Position numbers and translations under genes: made by a program | Assembly: GCF_900460215.1 (NCBI RefSeq) | Contig: NZ_UHIA01000004.1 | Coordinates: forward strand, 1,248,001-1,312,000 | DNA length: 64,000 bases | Reading direction: 5' to 3' | Source of the DNA: Suttonella indologenes | Lineage (GTDB): Bacteria > Pseudomonadota > Gammaproteobacteria > Cardiobacteriales > Cardiobacteriaceae | The notes under the pieces: generated by a model | Seen by the model: only the letters and a program-made list of their open reading frames with translations | Databases searched by the model: none | What the model was told of the DNA's origin: nothing | Shown here: one piece after another, positions 43,101 to 52,281 of the stretch | How the letters are laid out: each line of letters opens with the position of its first letter | How positions within the stretch are numbered: position 1 is the stretch's first letter

Positions 43101-44800
43101 TCAAATTTCTTCAAGAGGTAATTAAGCAGATAGGAATTGACTTTCTCGCGATTATGCAGCGTCCAATATAGGGCGCCGCTATCAAAGCAGTTACGGCTGA
43201 TGCGTGTGGCGACTTCCGACTGATGATAAAGCAGCAGTACTTGGTCGCCGACTTGTAAATTGGTCGCCGTTTTTGGCAGCAGGATTTCTTTGCCTTCACG
43301 CAGCAGTAACAGAGGCAATGCCTGATTCAAGGTCTTGCTGTCATTGGCCAAAGTCCATAAGGATTGCATACGCAGCAAATGTCCGCTTTTGAGATGTTCA
43401 ATCACGGTAGGGGCATGTTTTTCGGTAATCCGCAGCAGATATTGGTTAGGATTATGATCACCGGCAATATCATCAATCCGCTGCATGAGGTAGCGCCCCC
43501 ATTCTTCGCTTTGATGCCGCACCAAGCGGATAAAGCGGCTGAGCATCGGGCGCGCCAAATAAGGAAAAATTTCGCTGACTAATAAATCGGCTTCTTCCAT
43601 AACTTGGTCGAAGCCCGCCATTTCAAACAAACGCGCATTGCTGCTTTCGTTCTGCCTGCCCACCACAAAGAGCGAGGGCTGCATTTGCTTCGCCGTCATA
43701 GCAATCGAGAGATTATCGGGATCGTTTTCAAGTCCCGCCACAATCGCTTGGGCACGGTCAATCCGCGCTTCGCGCAAGGTTACCGCTTCCGTACCTTTGC
43801 CCTTGATTTGCGTTTTCAGCAAACTGCCCTGTGCTTCGCGGTTAATCACCACCGTATCAATGCCTTCATATTCCAAAAAGCGGACTAAGGTTCTGCCCAA
43901 TGCGCCGTAGCCGCAGATAATCCATGTACCTGTAGGCGGTCGCGGCGGCGCTTCATACACATTATTCGGCGTGCCGTTCAAGCGGCTGAGCAAATTGGCA
44001 ATCGAAGGACGGCGCAAACCGACGGTAAGGCGGTTGGCAAAGACTTGGCTAGTATTAATCACAAAATCCGTATCGAAAGAATGCGCATTGGCGCTGGCTT
44101 GACGCGACATCGTGCGGCAAATGATTTTAAAGCGGTTGCGGTCGGAAGAAAGCAGCCTTGCCGATAAAGCGACTTTGATATTGACTTCCTCATTATCGGT
44201 AATCGCCAAAACGGCACGGCAATAAGGCGAGCGGATTCCTGCCCGCGTCAGCAATTCCACATCGGCGGCATTGCCTTTCAGCGCCAATACATTGTGCAAA
44301 GCCGGATCCAGCGCCATGCGGTTAATGCGATCGGCATCGATATCCACCACCACGCAGACGTAATTTTGCGCCTGCAAACGATGCACCAAACGTTTGCCCG
44401 CCTCGCCGAAGCCGCAGATAATCACAAAGCGGCTGTGCAATTTGCTTACGCGCTGAGCAAAGCGGTTTTCCCTTAGGGCATCTTGGAAAGTTTGATCGCC
44501 CAATAAAGCGATGATTTTCCCTGCGGCATAGAGCCAAGCGGGAACGGTGTAATAAATACTAAACGCCGCCCAAATCCGCTGCCACTGCGAAAAAGCGACC
44601 GGCACTTCGCCGTAGCCGATGGTGGTGGCGGTATAGCTAACCCAATAAAAAGCTTGGAAAATACTCAGGCGGTTCATCTCGCCGTTTTCATCGACCATAG
44701 GCATCAGCGCCATGCCCAATACCGCCACGGCATAGCTCAGCAGCAGCACCAAAATCGGGCGCCGCATACGTTGCAAAAATAGATAAATAACCTCGTTCAC
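43097..44800 (-). CDS. Potassium channel with tandem RCK (TrkA-N) domains
   Basis: 567 residues. Two membrane helices (about 15-33 and 75-97) flank the selectivity filter TTIGYG at 59-64, the K+ channel signature. Two cytoplasmic Rossmann RCK domains follow: RFVIICGFGEAGKRLVHRL and GTWIICGYGALGRTLVRFL, with VVVDIDADRINRMA. A C-terminal TrkA-C-like part is likely. It is a ligand-gated K+ channel of the bacterial RCK type; the tandem RCK arrangement in one chain halves the number of subunits needed for a gating ring. Confidence 0.88.
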   Translation of the reverse strand: MNEVIYLFLQRMRRPILVLLLSYAVAVLGMALMPMVDENGEMNRLSIFQAFYWVSYTATTIGYGEVPVAFSQWQRIWAAFSIYYTVPAWLYAAGKIIALLGDQTFQDALRENRFAQRVSKLHSRFVIICGFGEAGKRLVHRLQAQNYVCVVVDIDADRINRMALDPALHNVLALKGNAADVELLTRAGIRSPYCRAVLAITDNEEVNIKVALSARLLSSDRNRFKIICRTMSRQASANAHSFDTDFVINTSQVFANRLTVGLRRPSIANLLSRLNGTPNNVYEAPPRPPTGTWIICGYGALGRTLVRFLEYEGIDTVVINREAQGSLLKTQIKGKGTEAVTLREARIDRAQAIVAGLENDPDNLSIAMTAKQMQPSLFVVGRQNESSNARLFEMAGFDQVMEEADLLVSEIFPYLARPMLSRFIRLVRHQSEEWGRYLMQRIDDIAGDHNPNQYLLRITEKHAPTVIEHLKSGHLLRMQSLWTLANDSKTLNQALPLLLLREGKEILLPKTATNLQVGDQVLLLYHQSEVATRISRNCFDSGALYWTLHNREKVNSYLLNYLLKKFE

Positions 44801-44809
44801 GACACAGCC

Positions 44810-45181
44810 TTAGCGGCGCAGACTGGCTGCCTCAATTACCATCAGGGTAACGGAAATCACATTCGCTACCAAAGCTCCGACTGCAAAAGAAACAATCGTC
44901 GCCATGCCGTTACCGTCCAACGGACCCGAACTGAAGGTCCAGACCAAAACCGCAAGAAACAATTGCACGTCCGCCACCAAACTGGTCGCCAAGAGCAAAG
45001 AGCCCAGATGCGTGCGGTCGCCGAATTTGATAATCGTGCAAACCAAACTCACCAGAAAAGCAAAGAACAATTCAAATTTATGATGATGATCCGGATTGCC
45101 GATATCGCCGTAAACAAAACCGAAATTCAGCGTCAATGCCAATAAAATGAAAAAACTAAACCACAAACGCTCGCTACGCAT
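44810..45181 (-). CDS. Small conserved membrane protein next to K+ channel
   Basis: 123 residues with four hydrophobic segments (WFSFFILLALTLNFGFVYGD, FAFLVSLVCTIIKFGDRTHL, LVADVQLFLAVLVWTF, IVSFAVGALVANVISVTLMV). I recall a similar family (DUF6394-like) beside K+ channel genes elsewhere; that name is tentative. It is 9 bases upstream of the channel gene, so a linked role in ion transport is inferred. Confidence 0.75.
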   Translation of the reverse strand: MRSERLWFSFFILLALTLNFGFVYGDIGNPDHHHKFELFFAFLVSLVCTIIKFGDRTHLGSLLLATSLVADVQLFLAVLVWTFSSGPLDGNGMATIVSFAVGALVANVISVTLMVIEAASLRR

Positions 45182-45392
45182 ATTTTTCTCCCATCATGCC
45201 GCAGGCAAAGGCTGCAAACAGTAGCACAAAATCCGACGGCTGTCAGAATCGACAGCTGATTCCACAATAAATTAATACTTGTCAAACCTGCTTCGCTATG
45301 TTGCAATAAATTCATTCGTTTGACATACACATTTTATGCTATAGCAATAATTTTACCCAAACGAATACAAAAAACCTTCACCACAGGAGTTT

Positions 45393-46778
45393 ATGATGGA
45401 AATCATCGAATCTTTTTTCAAAGCATTCAACGGTTGGGTCTGGGGCTTGGCAATGTTGGTCTTACTGGTCGGCACCGGCGTCGTGCTCACCGTCATGCTG
45501 CGCGGTCTGCAATTTAGCATGCTCGCCTACGCCCTCAAGCAAGCCTTTAAGCCGCACGATAAAAAAGCTGACGGCAGCGAACACGAAGGCGACGTCTCGC
45601 ATTTTGCCGCCCTTATGACCGCCCTTTCCGCCACCATCGGCACGGGAAATATCGTCGGCGTAGCGACCGCTATCGTCATGGGCGGTCCCGGTGCCGTATT
45701 TTGGATGTGGCTGTCGGCAATTTTCGGCATGGCGACCAAATACGGCGAAGGCGTTTTGGCGGTGAAATACCGCATCGCCAACAGCAAAGGCGAAATGTCG
45801 GGCGGCCCGATGTATTACATCGAACGCGGACTCGGCAGCCATTGGAAATGGCTGGCGCTGCTATTTGCCTTTTTCGGCACCGTCGCCTCCTTCGGCATCG
45901 GCAGTTCCGTGCAATCCAATTCGGTAGCGGAAGCCATTTTCAACAGCTTCGACATCCCGACATGGATGAGCGGCATTGCGCTGACCGTATTGACTGCCGT
46001 CGTCATCTTGGGCGGCATCCAAGGCATTGCCAAAGCCAGTTCCTTTATCGTGCCCTTCATGGCATTGTTTTATGTGCTCGGCGGTTTAATTATTATCTTT
46101 ACGCACATGGATTTAGTAATGCCTGCTCTGTCGCTGATTCTCTCCGATGCCTTCACAGGGCAGGCGGTAGCCGGCGGGGCAATCGGCACCGTCATCCGCT
46201 ACGGCGTGGCGCGCGGCTTGTTCTCCAATGAGGCCGGCTTGGGTTCGGCGCCGATTGCCGCTGCCGCCGCCAAAACCGACCACCCTGTGCGCCAAGCATT
46301 GGTCTCGATGACCGGCACCTTCTTAGACACCATTGTCGTCTGCTCGATTACCGGCATCGTACTCGTCATGGGCAATCTGGCGCTCAATGACATGAACTAT
46401 CTCAGCCCCACTTTGAAAGGCGCGGCATTAACCGCCCATAATTTTGATTTGCTGCTGCACGGCATCGGCGGTTGGATTGTGACTATCGGGCTGATTTTCT
46501 TTGCCTACTCCACCATTCTCGGCTGGTGTTATTACGGCGAAAAATGCGCCGCCTACGTTTTCGGAGAAACATTTATTCCCGTTTATCGCCTTATTTATGT
46601 GGCAAGCGTCATGGCAGGCACCGTCGTCAAACTCGATTTAATCTGGCTGATTGCCGACACCTTCAACGGACTGATGGCGATTCCCAACCTCGTCGCCCTA
46701 CTCTTACTTTCCGGCGTGATTGTGAAAGAAACGCGCGACTTCAAGCAAAAACGCCAAAGCGGCGAACTGCCCGATTAA
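45393..46778 (+). CDS. Alanine/glycine:cation symporter (AGCS family)
   Basis: Na+ or H+-coupled amino-acid importer of the inner membrane. 461 residues with about ten helices. Family signatures are ALSATIGTGNIVGVATAIVM, GPGAVFWMWLSAIFGMATKY, EMSGGPMYYIERGLG and RGLFSNEAGLGSAPIAAAAA. AGGAG stands just before a double ATG, so the second ATG (45396) could be the true start. Confidence 0.93.
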   Translation: MMEIIESFFKAFNGWVWGLAMLVLLVGTGVVLTVMLRGLQFSMLAYALKQAFKPHDKKADGSEHEGDVSHFAALMTALSATIGTGNIVGVATAIVMGGPGAVFWMWLSAIFGMATKYGEGVLAVKYRIANSKGEMSGGPMYYIERGLGSHWKWLALLFAFFGTVASFGIGSSVQSNSVAEAIFNSFDIPTWMSGIALTVLTAVVILGGIQGIAKASSFIVPFMALFYVLGGLIIIFTHMDLVMPALSLILSDAFTGQAVAGGAIGTVIRYGVARGLFSNEAGLGSAPIAAAAAKTDHPVRQALVSMTGTFLDTIVVCSITGIVLVMGNLALNDMNYLSPTLKGAALTAHNFDLLLHGIGGWIVTIGLIFFAYSTILGWCYYGEKCAAYVFGETFIPVYRLIYVASVMAGTVVKLDLIWLIADTFNGLMAIPNLVALLLLSGVIVKETRDFKQKRQSGELPD

Positions 46779-46789
46779 TCTTCAAGAAA

Positions 46790-46811
46790 AAAGGCGGCTC
46801 CTGCCGCCTTT
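46790..46811. terminator. Terminator between convergent symporter and 94-residue gene
   Basis: Perfect 9-bp stem AAAGGCGGC-TCCT-GCCGCCTTT, with a pyrimidine run (CTCTT) on the plus side and TTTTCTTG on the minus side. Confidence 0.8.
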
Positions 46812-46814
46812 CTC

Positions 46815-47099
46815 TTATTGTCCCAACATCTCCAAGGGCAACATAATCTTGCCGCAGTCATTGGTCTCGCCCACGCGGATTTTGCGCAAATAGCATTCGC
46901 GAATCTCCGCTCCTGCCCGCAAAGCGGCAAAATTCTCCTGCATCTTGCGCAGGGCGTAATTCGGCTTATAACCCACCGAAAGCACGACGGTTTTTCCTTC
47001 CGCGGTTTTCATCTGCCCGAGATACAAATACTCCCCCAAGACAAAATTTCCCGCATCAATCTGAGTCATTTCATCAACAAAATTAAGATATTCGCTCAT
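46815..47099 (-). CDS. Small protein of unknown function
   Basis: 94 residues, soluble, no signal peptide or known motif recognised (MSEYLNFVDEMTQIDAGNFV, then TVVLSVGYKPNYALRKMQEN). Codon use and base composition match the neighbours, and a ribosome site (GGAGAAGAGCGAAA) precedes the ATG, so it is probably a real gene. Confidence 0.65.
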   Translation of the reverse strand: MSEYLNFVDEMTQIDAGNFVLGEYLYLGQMKTAEGKTVVLSVGYKPNYALRKMQENFAALRAGAEIRECYLRKIRVGETNDCGKIMLPLEMLGQ

Positions 47100-47281
47100 T
47101 TTCGCTCTTCTCCTAAAAAGAAAGCGATTATCCGCCCTAGCAAAAAGAGGGTCAAGGCGATTTCTTCATCTCCTTATTTCCCATCATAAAAAACACATTC
47201 CGTTTTTAAAAATAAAAATCACCCTGTTTTTATTTAACTTAGCAAAATTTTTCTATCAAAAGCCAAGCAATCAAAGCAATC

Positions 47282-47309
47282 TTTACAGAAATAACCTAAG
47301 ATATAAACT
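47282..47309 (+). promoter_or_regulatory. Possible promoter of the sucrose operon
   Basis: TTTACA (47282-47287), 16-base spacer, TAAACT (47304-47309), 24 bases before the scrB ATG. The spacing is acceptable but the -10 is weak. I see no clear LacI-type operator palindrome around it. Confidence 0.35.
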
Positions 47310-47332
47310 CTTATGATATTAAGGGAAATTAT

Positions 47333-48748
47333 ATGTGGACTACCGAGCGGCGTTACCGTCCTTTAAACCAAGAGAGCATGGCGGAATACGAAGCCTTATG
47401 CCGACAAGCAGCGCAAAGCCCGTGGCGGCAGCATTATCACATTCAACCGCCGGCAGGTCTGCTCAATGACCCTAACGGCTTTTGCTATCATCAGGGCAAA
47501 TATCATCTGTTTTACCAATGGTTTCCCCTAGGTCCGGTGCATGGTCTGAAATATTGGCATCATCTGGTCAGCGATAATTTGCTGGATTTTACTTCTCAGG
47601 GCATCGGCATTGCGCCCGATACGCTTGAAGACAGCCACGGCGCTTACTCGGGCAGCGCCATTAGTTTCGGCGACAAGATGCTGATTGCCTATACGGGCAA
47701 TCATCGCGATGCCGATTGGCAGCGGATTCCTTATCAACGCAGCGCTTTTTTAAGCGCCGACAATCAGCTGGAAAAACATCCGCCCTTTTTATGCGGCGCG
47801 CCGGCGGGCTATACCGAGCATTGTCGCGATCCCAAATTGTGGCAAAACGCGGACGGCAGCTATGCTATGCTCTTGGGGGCGCAAAGAGAGAATTTGAGCG
47901 GCACGGTTTTGTATTTACGCAGCGCAGACGGTCTGCAATGGCAGTTGGAAGGCGAAGTCGATTGCGTCTTGCCGCAATTCGGCTATATGTGGGAATGCCC
48001 TGATTATTTTCCCTTAGACGGTCGGGACGTGCTGATATTCTGCCCGCAGGGGCTTCAGGATTATCCCAATATTTACCAATGCGGCTATTTACTAGGCAGC
48101 TTTGATCAGGTGCGGCGGATATTTCGGCATCAAGGCTTTCAGGAATTGGATTTGGGTTTTGAATATTATGCCGCGCAAAGCACGCTGGGCAAGGCGGAGG
48201 AAAGAATTGTCATCGCGTGGTTCGGTTTACCCGATATGAGCTGCCCGACGGCGGTGGACGGCTGGGCGCATTGTCTGAGTCTGCCGCGCGTCTTAAGCAT
48301 CGAAGGCGAAAAACTCTATCAGCGTCCTTTGCCCGCCTTGGCGGAATTGCGCAAAGGCAGCGCGCATGACGGCGTGCATTACGAATTATTGCTCAGCAAT
48401 CCTGATAATGCGCCTTTCAGTTTGCGTTTGCGCATGGGCGAATACGAGGACAAAAACGAAGAAACGTTGCTGCATTATGACGGACAGTATTTGGTTTTTG
48501 ACCGCAGCCGCAGCGGCTTATTGCCCGAGCCTGAAATCGCCTTGCCGGCAGGCAAGGGCGGACATGTGCGGCGTTTGGCAATTAAGAAAATTACCGATGT
48601 GCAGATATTTTCCGACAGTTCTTCGCTGGAAATCTTTATCAATCGGGGCGAATTTGTCATGAGCGGACGGATTTATCCGCAAAGCACAGCCGACGGCTTG
48701 CAATATCAGCTGGGGGATAACGCCGGCATCGAGTTTTACGCACTTTAG
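47333..48748 (+). CDS. scrB: Sucrose-6-phosphate hydrolase (GH32)
   Basis: Splits sucrose 6-phosphate into glucose 6-phosphate and fructose. 471 residues. The nucleophile Asp46 is in LLNDPNGFCYHQGKYHLFYQ, the transition-state stabiliser in EHCRDPKLW, and the acid/base Glu in YMWECPDYFPL. A C-terminal beta-sandwich follows (SSLEIFINRGEFVMSGRIYP). No signal peptide, as expected for a cytoplasmic enzyme that works on PTS products. First gene of scrB-scrK-scrA. Confidence 0.94.
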   Translation: MWTTERRYRPLNQESMAEYEALCRQAAQSPWRQHYHIQPPAGLLNDPNGFCYHQGKYHLFYQWFPLGPVHGLKYWHHLVSDNLLDFTSQGIGIAPDTLEDSHGAYSGSAISFGDKMLIAYTGNHRDADWQRIPYQRSAFLSADNQLEKHPPFLCGAPAGYTEHCRDPKLWQNADGSYAMLLGAQRENLSGTVLYLRSADGLQWQLEGEVDCVLPQFGYMWECPDYFPLDGRDVLIFCPQGLQDYPNIYQCGYLLGSFDQVRRIFRHQGFQELDLGFEYYAAQSTLGKAEERIVIAWFGLPDMSCPTAVDGWAHCLSLPRVLSIEGEKLYQRPLPALAELRKGSAHDGVHYELLLSNPDNAPFSLRLRMGEYEDKNEETLLHYDGQYLVFDRSRSGLLPEPEIALPAGKGGHVRRLAIKKITDVQIFSDSSSLEIFINRGEFVMSGRIYPQSTADGLQYQLGDNAGIEFYAL

Positions 48749-48760
48749 AGGAGAAATAGT

Positions 48761-49702
48761 ATGGCGCTTTATGCAATCGGCGAATGTCTGATTGATTTTA
48801 TTCCCAATCAAAGCGGCGCACCTGATGATGACAGTCTATACCGCCCTGCGGTCGGCGGCGCGCCGCTGAATGTCGCCGCCGCCTATGCCAAAATGGGCGG
48901 CAGCAGTTATATCTTAAGCCAAGTCGGCGATGACGATTTCGGGCGGCTCATTGAGCGCAAAGCCGCGGCGGTGGGCGTGGATATGCGTTATTTGCGCCGC
49001 AGCAGCCAAGCCAAGACGGGCTTAGCCTTTGTCAGTCTCTTAGATAACGGCGAACGCAGCTTTTCTTTTTATCGCTCGCCTTCGGCGGATATGCTTTATC
49101 AGCCTGAATATGTGGATGAAATTGCGGCGCAGGCTGGGGATATTCTGCATTTTTGCTCGGTGGCGCTGATGCCCTCGCCTATGCGTGAAGCGCATCGCCG
49201 TGCAATAGAACGTTTTCGCGCGGCAGGGGGATTGATTTCTTTTGATGTGAACGTGCGTTTGCCGCTGTGGGAAAATCCGCAAGATTTATATCAAGCCATC
49301 TGGGATTTTCTGCCGCTTGCCGATATCGTGAAAATTTCTGATGACGAATTGGCATTTGTCAGCGGCAGCGAGAAGGCAGAAGAAGGCATGATGTCTTTGT
49401 TTGTCGGTGCGGTGCGTCATGTCATCTTAACCGCCGGTGCGCAAGGCGCAAGCTATTATCAGGCGACAGGCAAAACGGCGGCGGTTAAGAGTATCGCCGT
49501 CAAGGCAGTCGATGCCACCGGTGCCGGCGATGCCTTTATCGGCACTTTCCTTGCCCATTGGCACAGTCATCATCATCAGATGTCCGGACTGCTGCACCTT
49601 GCCGCCGCAGCCGGCGCGATGACGACTTTGCAACGCGGCGCAATCAATAGTATTCCCACACGTTCTGAATTAGACGCTTTTCTTAAGGAGCATTCAAAAT
49701 GA
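48761..49702 (+). CDS. scrK: Fructokinase (PfkB family)
   Basis: Phosphorylates the fructose released by ScrB to fructose 6-phosphate. 313 residues: AIGECLIDFIPN, AVGGAPLNVAAAYAKMGG, SFDVNVRLPLWENPQDL, and the catalytic VDATGAGDAFIGTFLAHW. It starts 12 bases after scrB with GAGGAG ahead and overlaps scrA by 4 bases. Confidence 0.94.
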   Translation: MALYAIGECLIDFIPNQSGAPDDDSLYRPAVGGAPLNVAAAYAKMGGSSYILSQVGDDDFGRLIERKAAAVGVDMRYLRRSSQAKTGLAFVSLLDNGERSFSFYRSPSADMLYQPEYVDEIAAQAGDILHFCSVALMPSPMREAHRRAIERFRAAGGLISFDVNVRLPLWENPQDLYQAIWDFLPLADIVKISDDELAFVSGSEKAEEGMMSLFVGAVRHVILTAGAQGASYYQATGKTAAVKSIAVKAVDATGAGDAFIGTFLAHWHSHHHQMSGLLHLAAAAGAMTTLQRGAINSIPTRSELDAFLKEHSK

Positions 49703-51645
49703 GCCAATATCAACACATTGCCGAACAAATCATTGCAGCGGTCGGCGGCAAAGACAATATCTTAGCCGCCACCCATTGCGCCACCCGTCTGCGCATGGTC
49801 TTAAAAGACGAAAGTCTGATTGATACCGCCGCTATTGAAGCGATTGAGTCCGCCAAAGGGCATTTCCTGACCGCAGGACAATTCCAAATCATCTTCGGCA
49901 CAGGCACGGTTAACAACGTAACCCAAGCTCTGCTGCAACTGACGGGCGCGCAATCGGTCAGCACCACCGAAGCCAAAGCCTTGGGTGCAGAAAAAGGCAA
50001 TATTTTCCAGCGTTTTATCAAAATGCTGTCCGATATTTTCGTGCCGATTATTCCTGCGATTGTGGCGGGCGGCTTATTGATGGGGCTGAATAATGTTTTT
50101 ACCGCCAATGGATTGATTGTAGAAGGAAAATCTCTGATTGAAGTCTATCCGCAATGGGCGGCATTAGCCGAGATGATTAATACCTTCGCCAACGCGCCCT
50201 TTGTCTTCCTGCCGATTTTAATCGCCTTTTCCGCCACCAAAATTTTTGGCGGCAATCCTTTCTTGGGCGCGGTTTTGGGTATGATTATGGTGCATCCCGA
50301 TTTGACCAATAATTACGCCTTAGCAGAAGCCATACGCACGAACACTCTGGACTATTGGGAATTTTTCGGCCATCAATTCGCCAAAGTCGGCTATCAAGGC
50401 ACCGTTCTGCCGATTTTGGTCTGCAGCTGGATACTGGCGAAACTCGAATGCAGCATCCGCCGTGTGATGCCCGCCAGTCTGGATTTGCTACTCACGCCCT
50501 TACTCAGCATTTTTATCACCGCGATTTTGACCTTCAGCATTGTCGGGCCGATAACGCGTGATGCCGGTATCGCCTTTACGGATGCCGTGCAATGGCTGTA
50601 TAACAGTTCAGGCGCCATCGGTGCGGCGATTTTCGGTGCGGTTTATGCGCCGATTGTCATCACCGGTATGCATAACAGCTTCATTCCGGTGGAAACCCAG
50701 CTGATTGCCGATTTGGCGAAATCAGGCGGCACTTTCATTTTCCCGATAGCTGCCATGAATAACGTTGCCCAAGGGGCGGCAGCCTTTGCCGCATTGTGGA
50801 TTAGTCGCGATGCCAAACTCAAAAGCATTGCGGGCGCTTCGGGCATTTCCGCGGTTTTGGGCATTACCGAGCCGGCGATGTTCGGCGTGAATCTGCGTCT
50901 GCGCTATCCTTTCTATGCCGCCTTAATCGGCACGGCACTTGCCAGCGCCTTTATCGCCCTGTTTAAAGTCAAAGCGGTGGCGTTGGGCGCGGCAGGGATT
51001 CCGGGCATTATTTCCATTCGCGCCGACAGCATCATTCCTTATGTTATCGGCATGGCAATTTCCTTTGCCGCTACCTTTACCCTGACTTTTGTCTTTTCCA
51101 AACAGCGCCGTTTTCAGGCGGCAGCGACAAATCCTGCGCCGCAGACCAATCAGGCTGAAGCGGTAGAAACTGCGGTTGTGGAAAAAGTGCCTGCGGTAGC
51201 GGGTAGCAATCCTTTCCCGCAGGAATGGCAAATGCCTTTGGCAGGCGAGATTATCGCTTTGGAGCAAGTGCCTGATCCCGCCTTTGCCTCAGGTGCCATG
51301 GGTGCAGGCTTTGCCATTGTACCTAGCGGCAATCAAGTTATCAGTCCGGTTAATGGCACAATTGCCGCCGTCTTCCCTAGTAGACACGCGATTGGCATTG
51401 AAGCGGATAACGGCTTGGAAATCTTGATACATGTCGGTATCGATACCGTGAAATTAAACGGCGAAGGCTTTACCCAGCATGTGCAAGAAGGGCAGGCAGT
51501 ACAAGCCGGCGAACTCTTGCTGACGGTGGATTTCGCCGCCATTGAAGACAAAGTGCCGAGCATTATCACGCCGGTGGTCTTTACCGCCATGGATAAGGGC
51601 GAAAAGATACGGATAGAAAATCAGCGCCCTATTCTGAGCGAATAA
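49699..51645 (+). CDS. scrA: Sucrose-specific PTS enzyme IIBCA
   Basis: Imports and phosphorylates sucrose. 648 residues in the order IIB-IIC-IIA. The IIB phosphorylation Cys27 is in ATHCATRLRMVL. The IIC membrane part (about 100-480) contains VPIIPAIVAGGLLMGLNNVF and GAVYAPIVITGMHNSFIPVE. The IIA domain starts near 510 (MPLAGEIIALEQVPDPAFAS) with its active His in EILIHVGIDTVKL. Enterobacterial ScrA lacks the IIA domain; this one is self-contained. Confidence 0.93.
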   Translation: MSQYQHIAEQIIAAVGGKDNILAATHCATRLRMVLKDESLIDTAAIEAIESAKGHFLTAGQFQIIFGTGTVNNVTQALLQLTGAQSVSTTEAKALGAEKGNIFQRFIKMLSDIFVPIIPAIVAGGLLMGLNNVFTANGLIVEGKSLIEVYPQWAALAEMINTFANAPFVFLPILIAFSATKIFGGNPFLGAVLGMIMVHPDLTNNYALAEAIRTNTLDYWEFFGHQFAKVGYQGTVLPILVCSWILAKLECSIRRVMPASLDLLLTPLLSIFITAILTFSIVGPITRDAGIAFTDAVQWLYNSSGAIGAAIFGAVYAPIVITGMHNSFIPVETQLIADLAKSGGTFIFPIAAMNNVAQGAAAFAALWISRDAKLKSIAGASGISAVLGITEPAMFGVNLRLRYPFYAALIGTALASAFIALFKVKAVALGAAGIPGIISIRADSIIPYVIGMAISFAATFTLTFVFSKQRRFQAAATNPAPQTNQAEAVETAVVEKVPAVAGSNPFPQEWQMPLAGEIIALEQVPDPAFASGAMGAGFAIVPSGNQVISPVNGTIAAVFPSRHAIGIEADNGLEILIHVGIDTVKLNGEGFTQHVQEGQAVQAGELLLTVDFAAIEDKVPSIITPVVFTAMDKGEKIRIENQRPILSE

Positions 51646-51660
51646 ATCCTTCAAACGTAA

Positions 51661-51689
51661 AAAATCCCCTCCTATAAAGAGGGGATTTT
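51661..51689. terminator. Bidirectional terminator between scrA and leuD
   Basis: Perfect 11-bp stem AAAATCCCCTC / GAGGGGATTTT with a 7-base loop, and T-runs on both sides. Confidence 0.9.
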
Positions 51690-51705
51690 TTGAAAGATTA
51701 GCTAT

Positions 51706-52281
51706 TTAGCCGTGCTGCGTTTCATAAGCGGCAATGGCTTCTTCGTGCAGCAGAGTTAAGCTGATGCTGTCCTGCCCTTTGAGCAGGCGTTGCCGCCAAT
51801 CTTCGCCAATTTCAAAAGCATAACTGTCTTCTCCTACACGCACGACTTTATTTTCCAAATCGACGGTAATTGCTTGCGAAGGCGGCAAGGCGGCGAGTTT
51901 TTCGCGCACATCGTGTGGCAAAACAATCGGCAAATTGCCGTTATTCAGCCAATTATTATAGAAAATATCGGAATAACCGCCGGCGATGACCACGCGCAAC
52001 CCCGTATCTTGCAAAGCCCAAGCGGCATGTTCGCGACTGGAACCGCAGCCGAAATTCTCGCCGGTAATCAAAATGCCCGCACCTTGATATTGCGGTTGAT
52101 TCAGGGGGAATTCCTCTTTTAAGCGGCGGTCTTCATGATAACGCCAAGGATCGAAAGCAAATTCACCGAAGCCGGTTTTAAAAATGCTTTTAAGATATTG
52201 CTTGGGAATAATAATATCGGTGTCGATATTGTCAGCCATCACCGGCACGGTAGTGGCGGTATAAACGGTTAAGGGTTTCAT
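51706..52281 (-). CDS. leuD: 3-isopropylmalate dehydratase small subunit
   Basis: With LeuC isomerises 2- to 3-isopropylmalate. 191 residues from the ATG at 52281, which shares its A with the leuC stop (TAATG) and has AGGA upstream. The open frame extends 7 codons further, into leuC, but that start is unlikely. Signatures: DNIDTDIIIPKQYLKSI, ENFGCGSSREHAAWALQD, ADYSDIFYNNWLNNG-type sequence. Confidence 0.95.
   Translation of the reverse strand: MKPLTVYTATTVPVMADNIDTDIIIPKQYLKSIFKTGFGEFAFDPWRYHEDRRLKEEFPLNQPQYQGAGILITGENFGCGSSREHAAWALQDTGLRVVIAGGYSDIFYNNWLNNGNLPIVLPHDVREKLAALPPSQAITVDLENKVVRVGEDSYAFEIGEDWRQRLLKGQDSISLTLLHEEAIAAYETQHG

Noticed and set aside
45239..45256. Hairpin GCTGTC-AGAATC-GACAGC before the alanine/glycine symporter as a glycine riboswitch
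   Set aside because: No conserved glycine-riboswitch core is visible; it is just a short stem.
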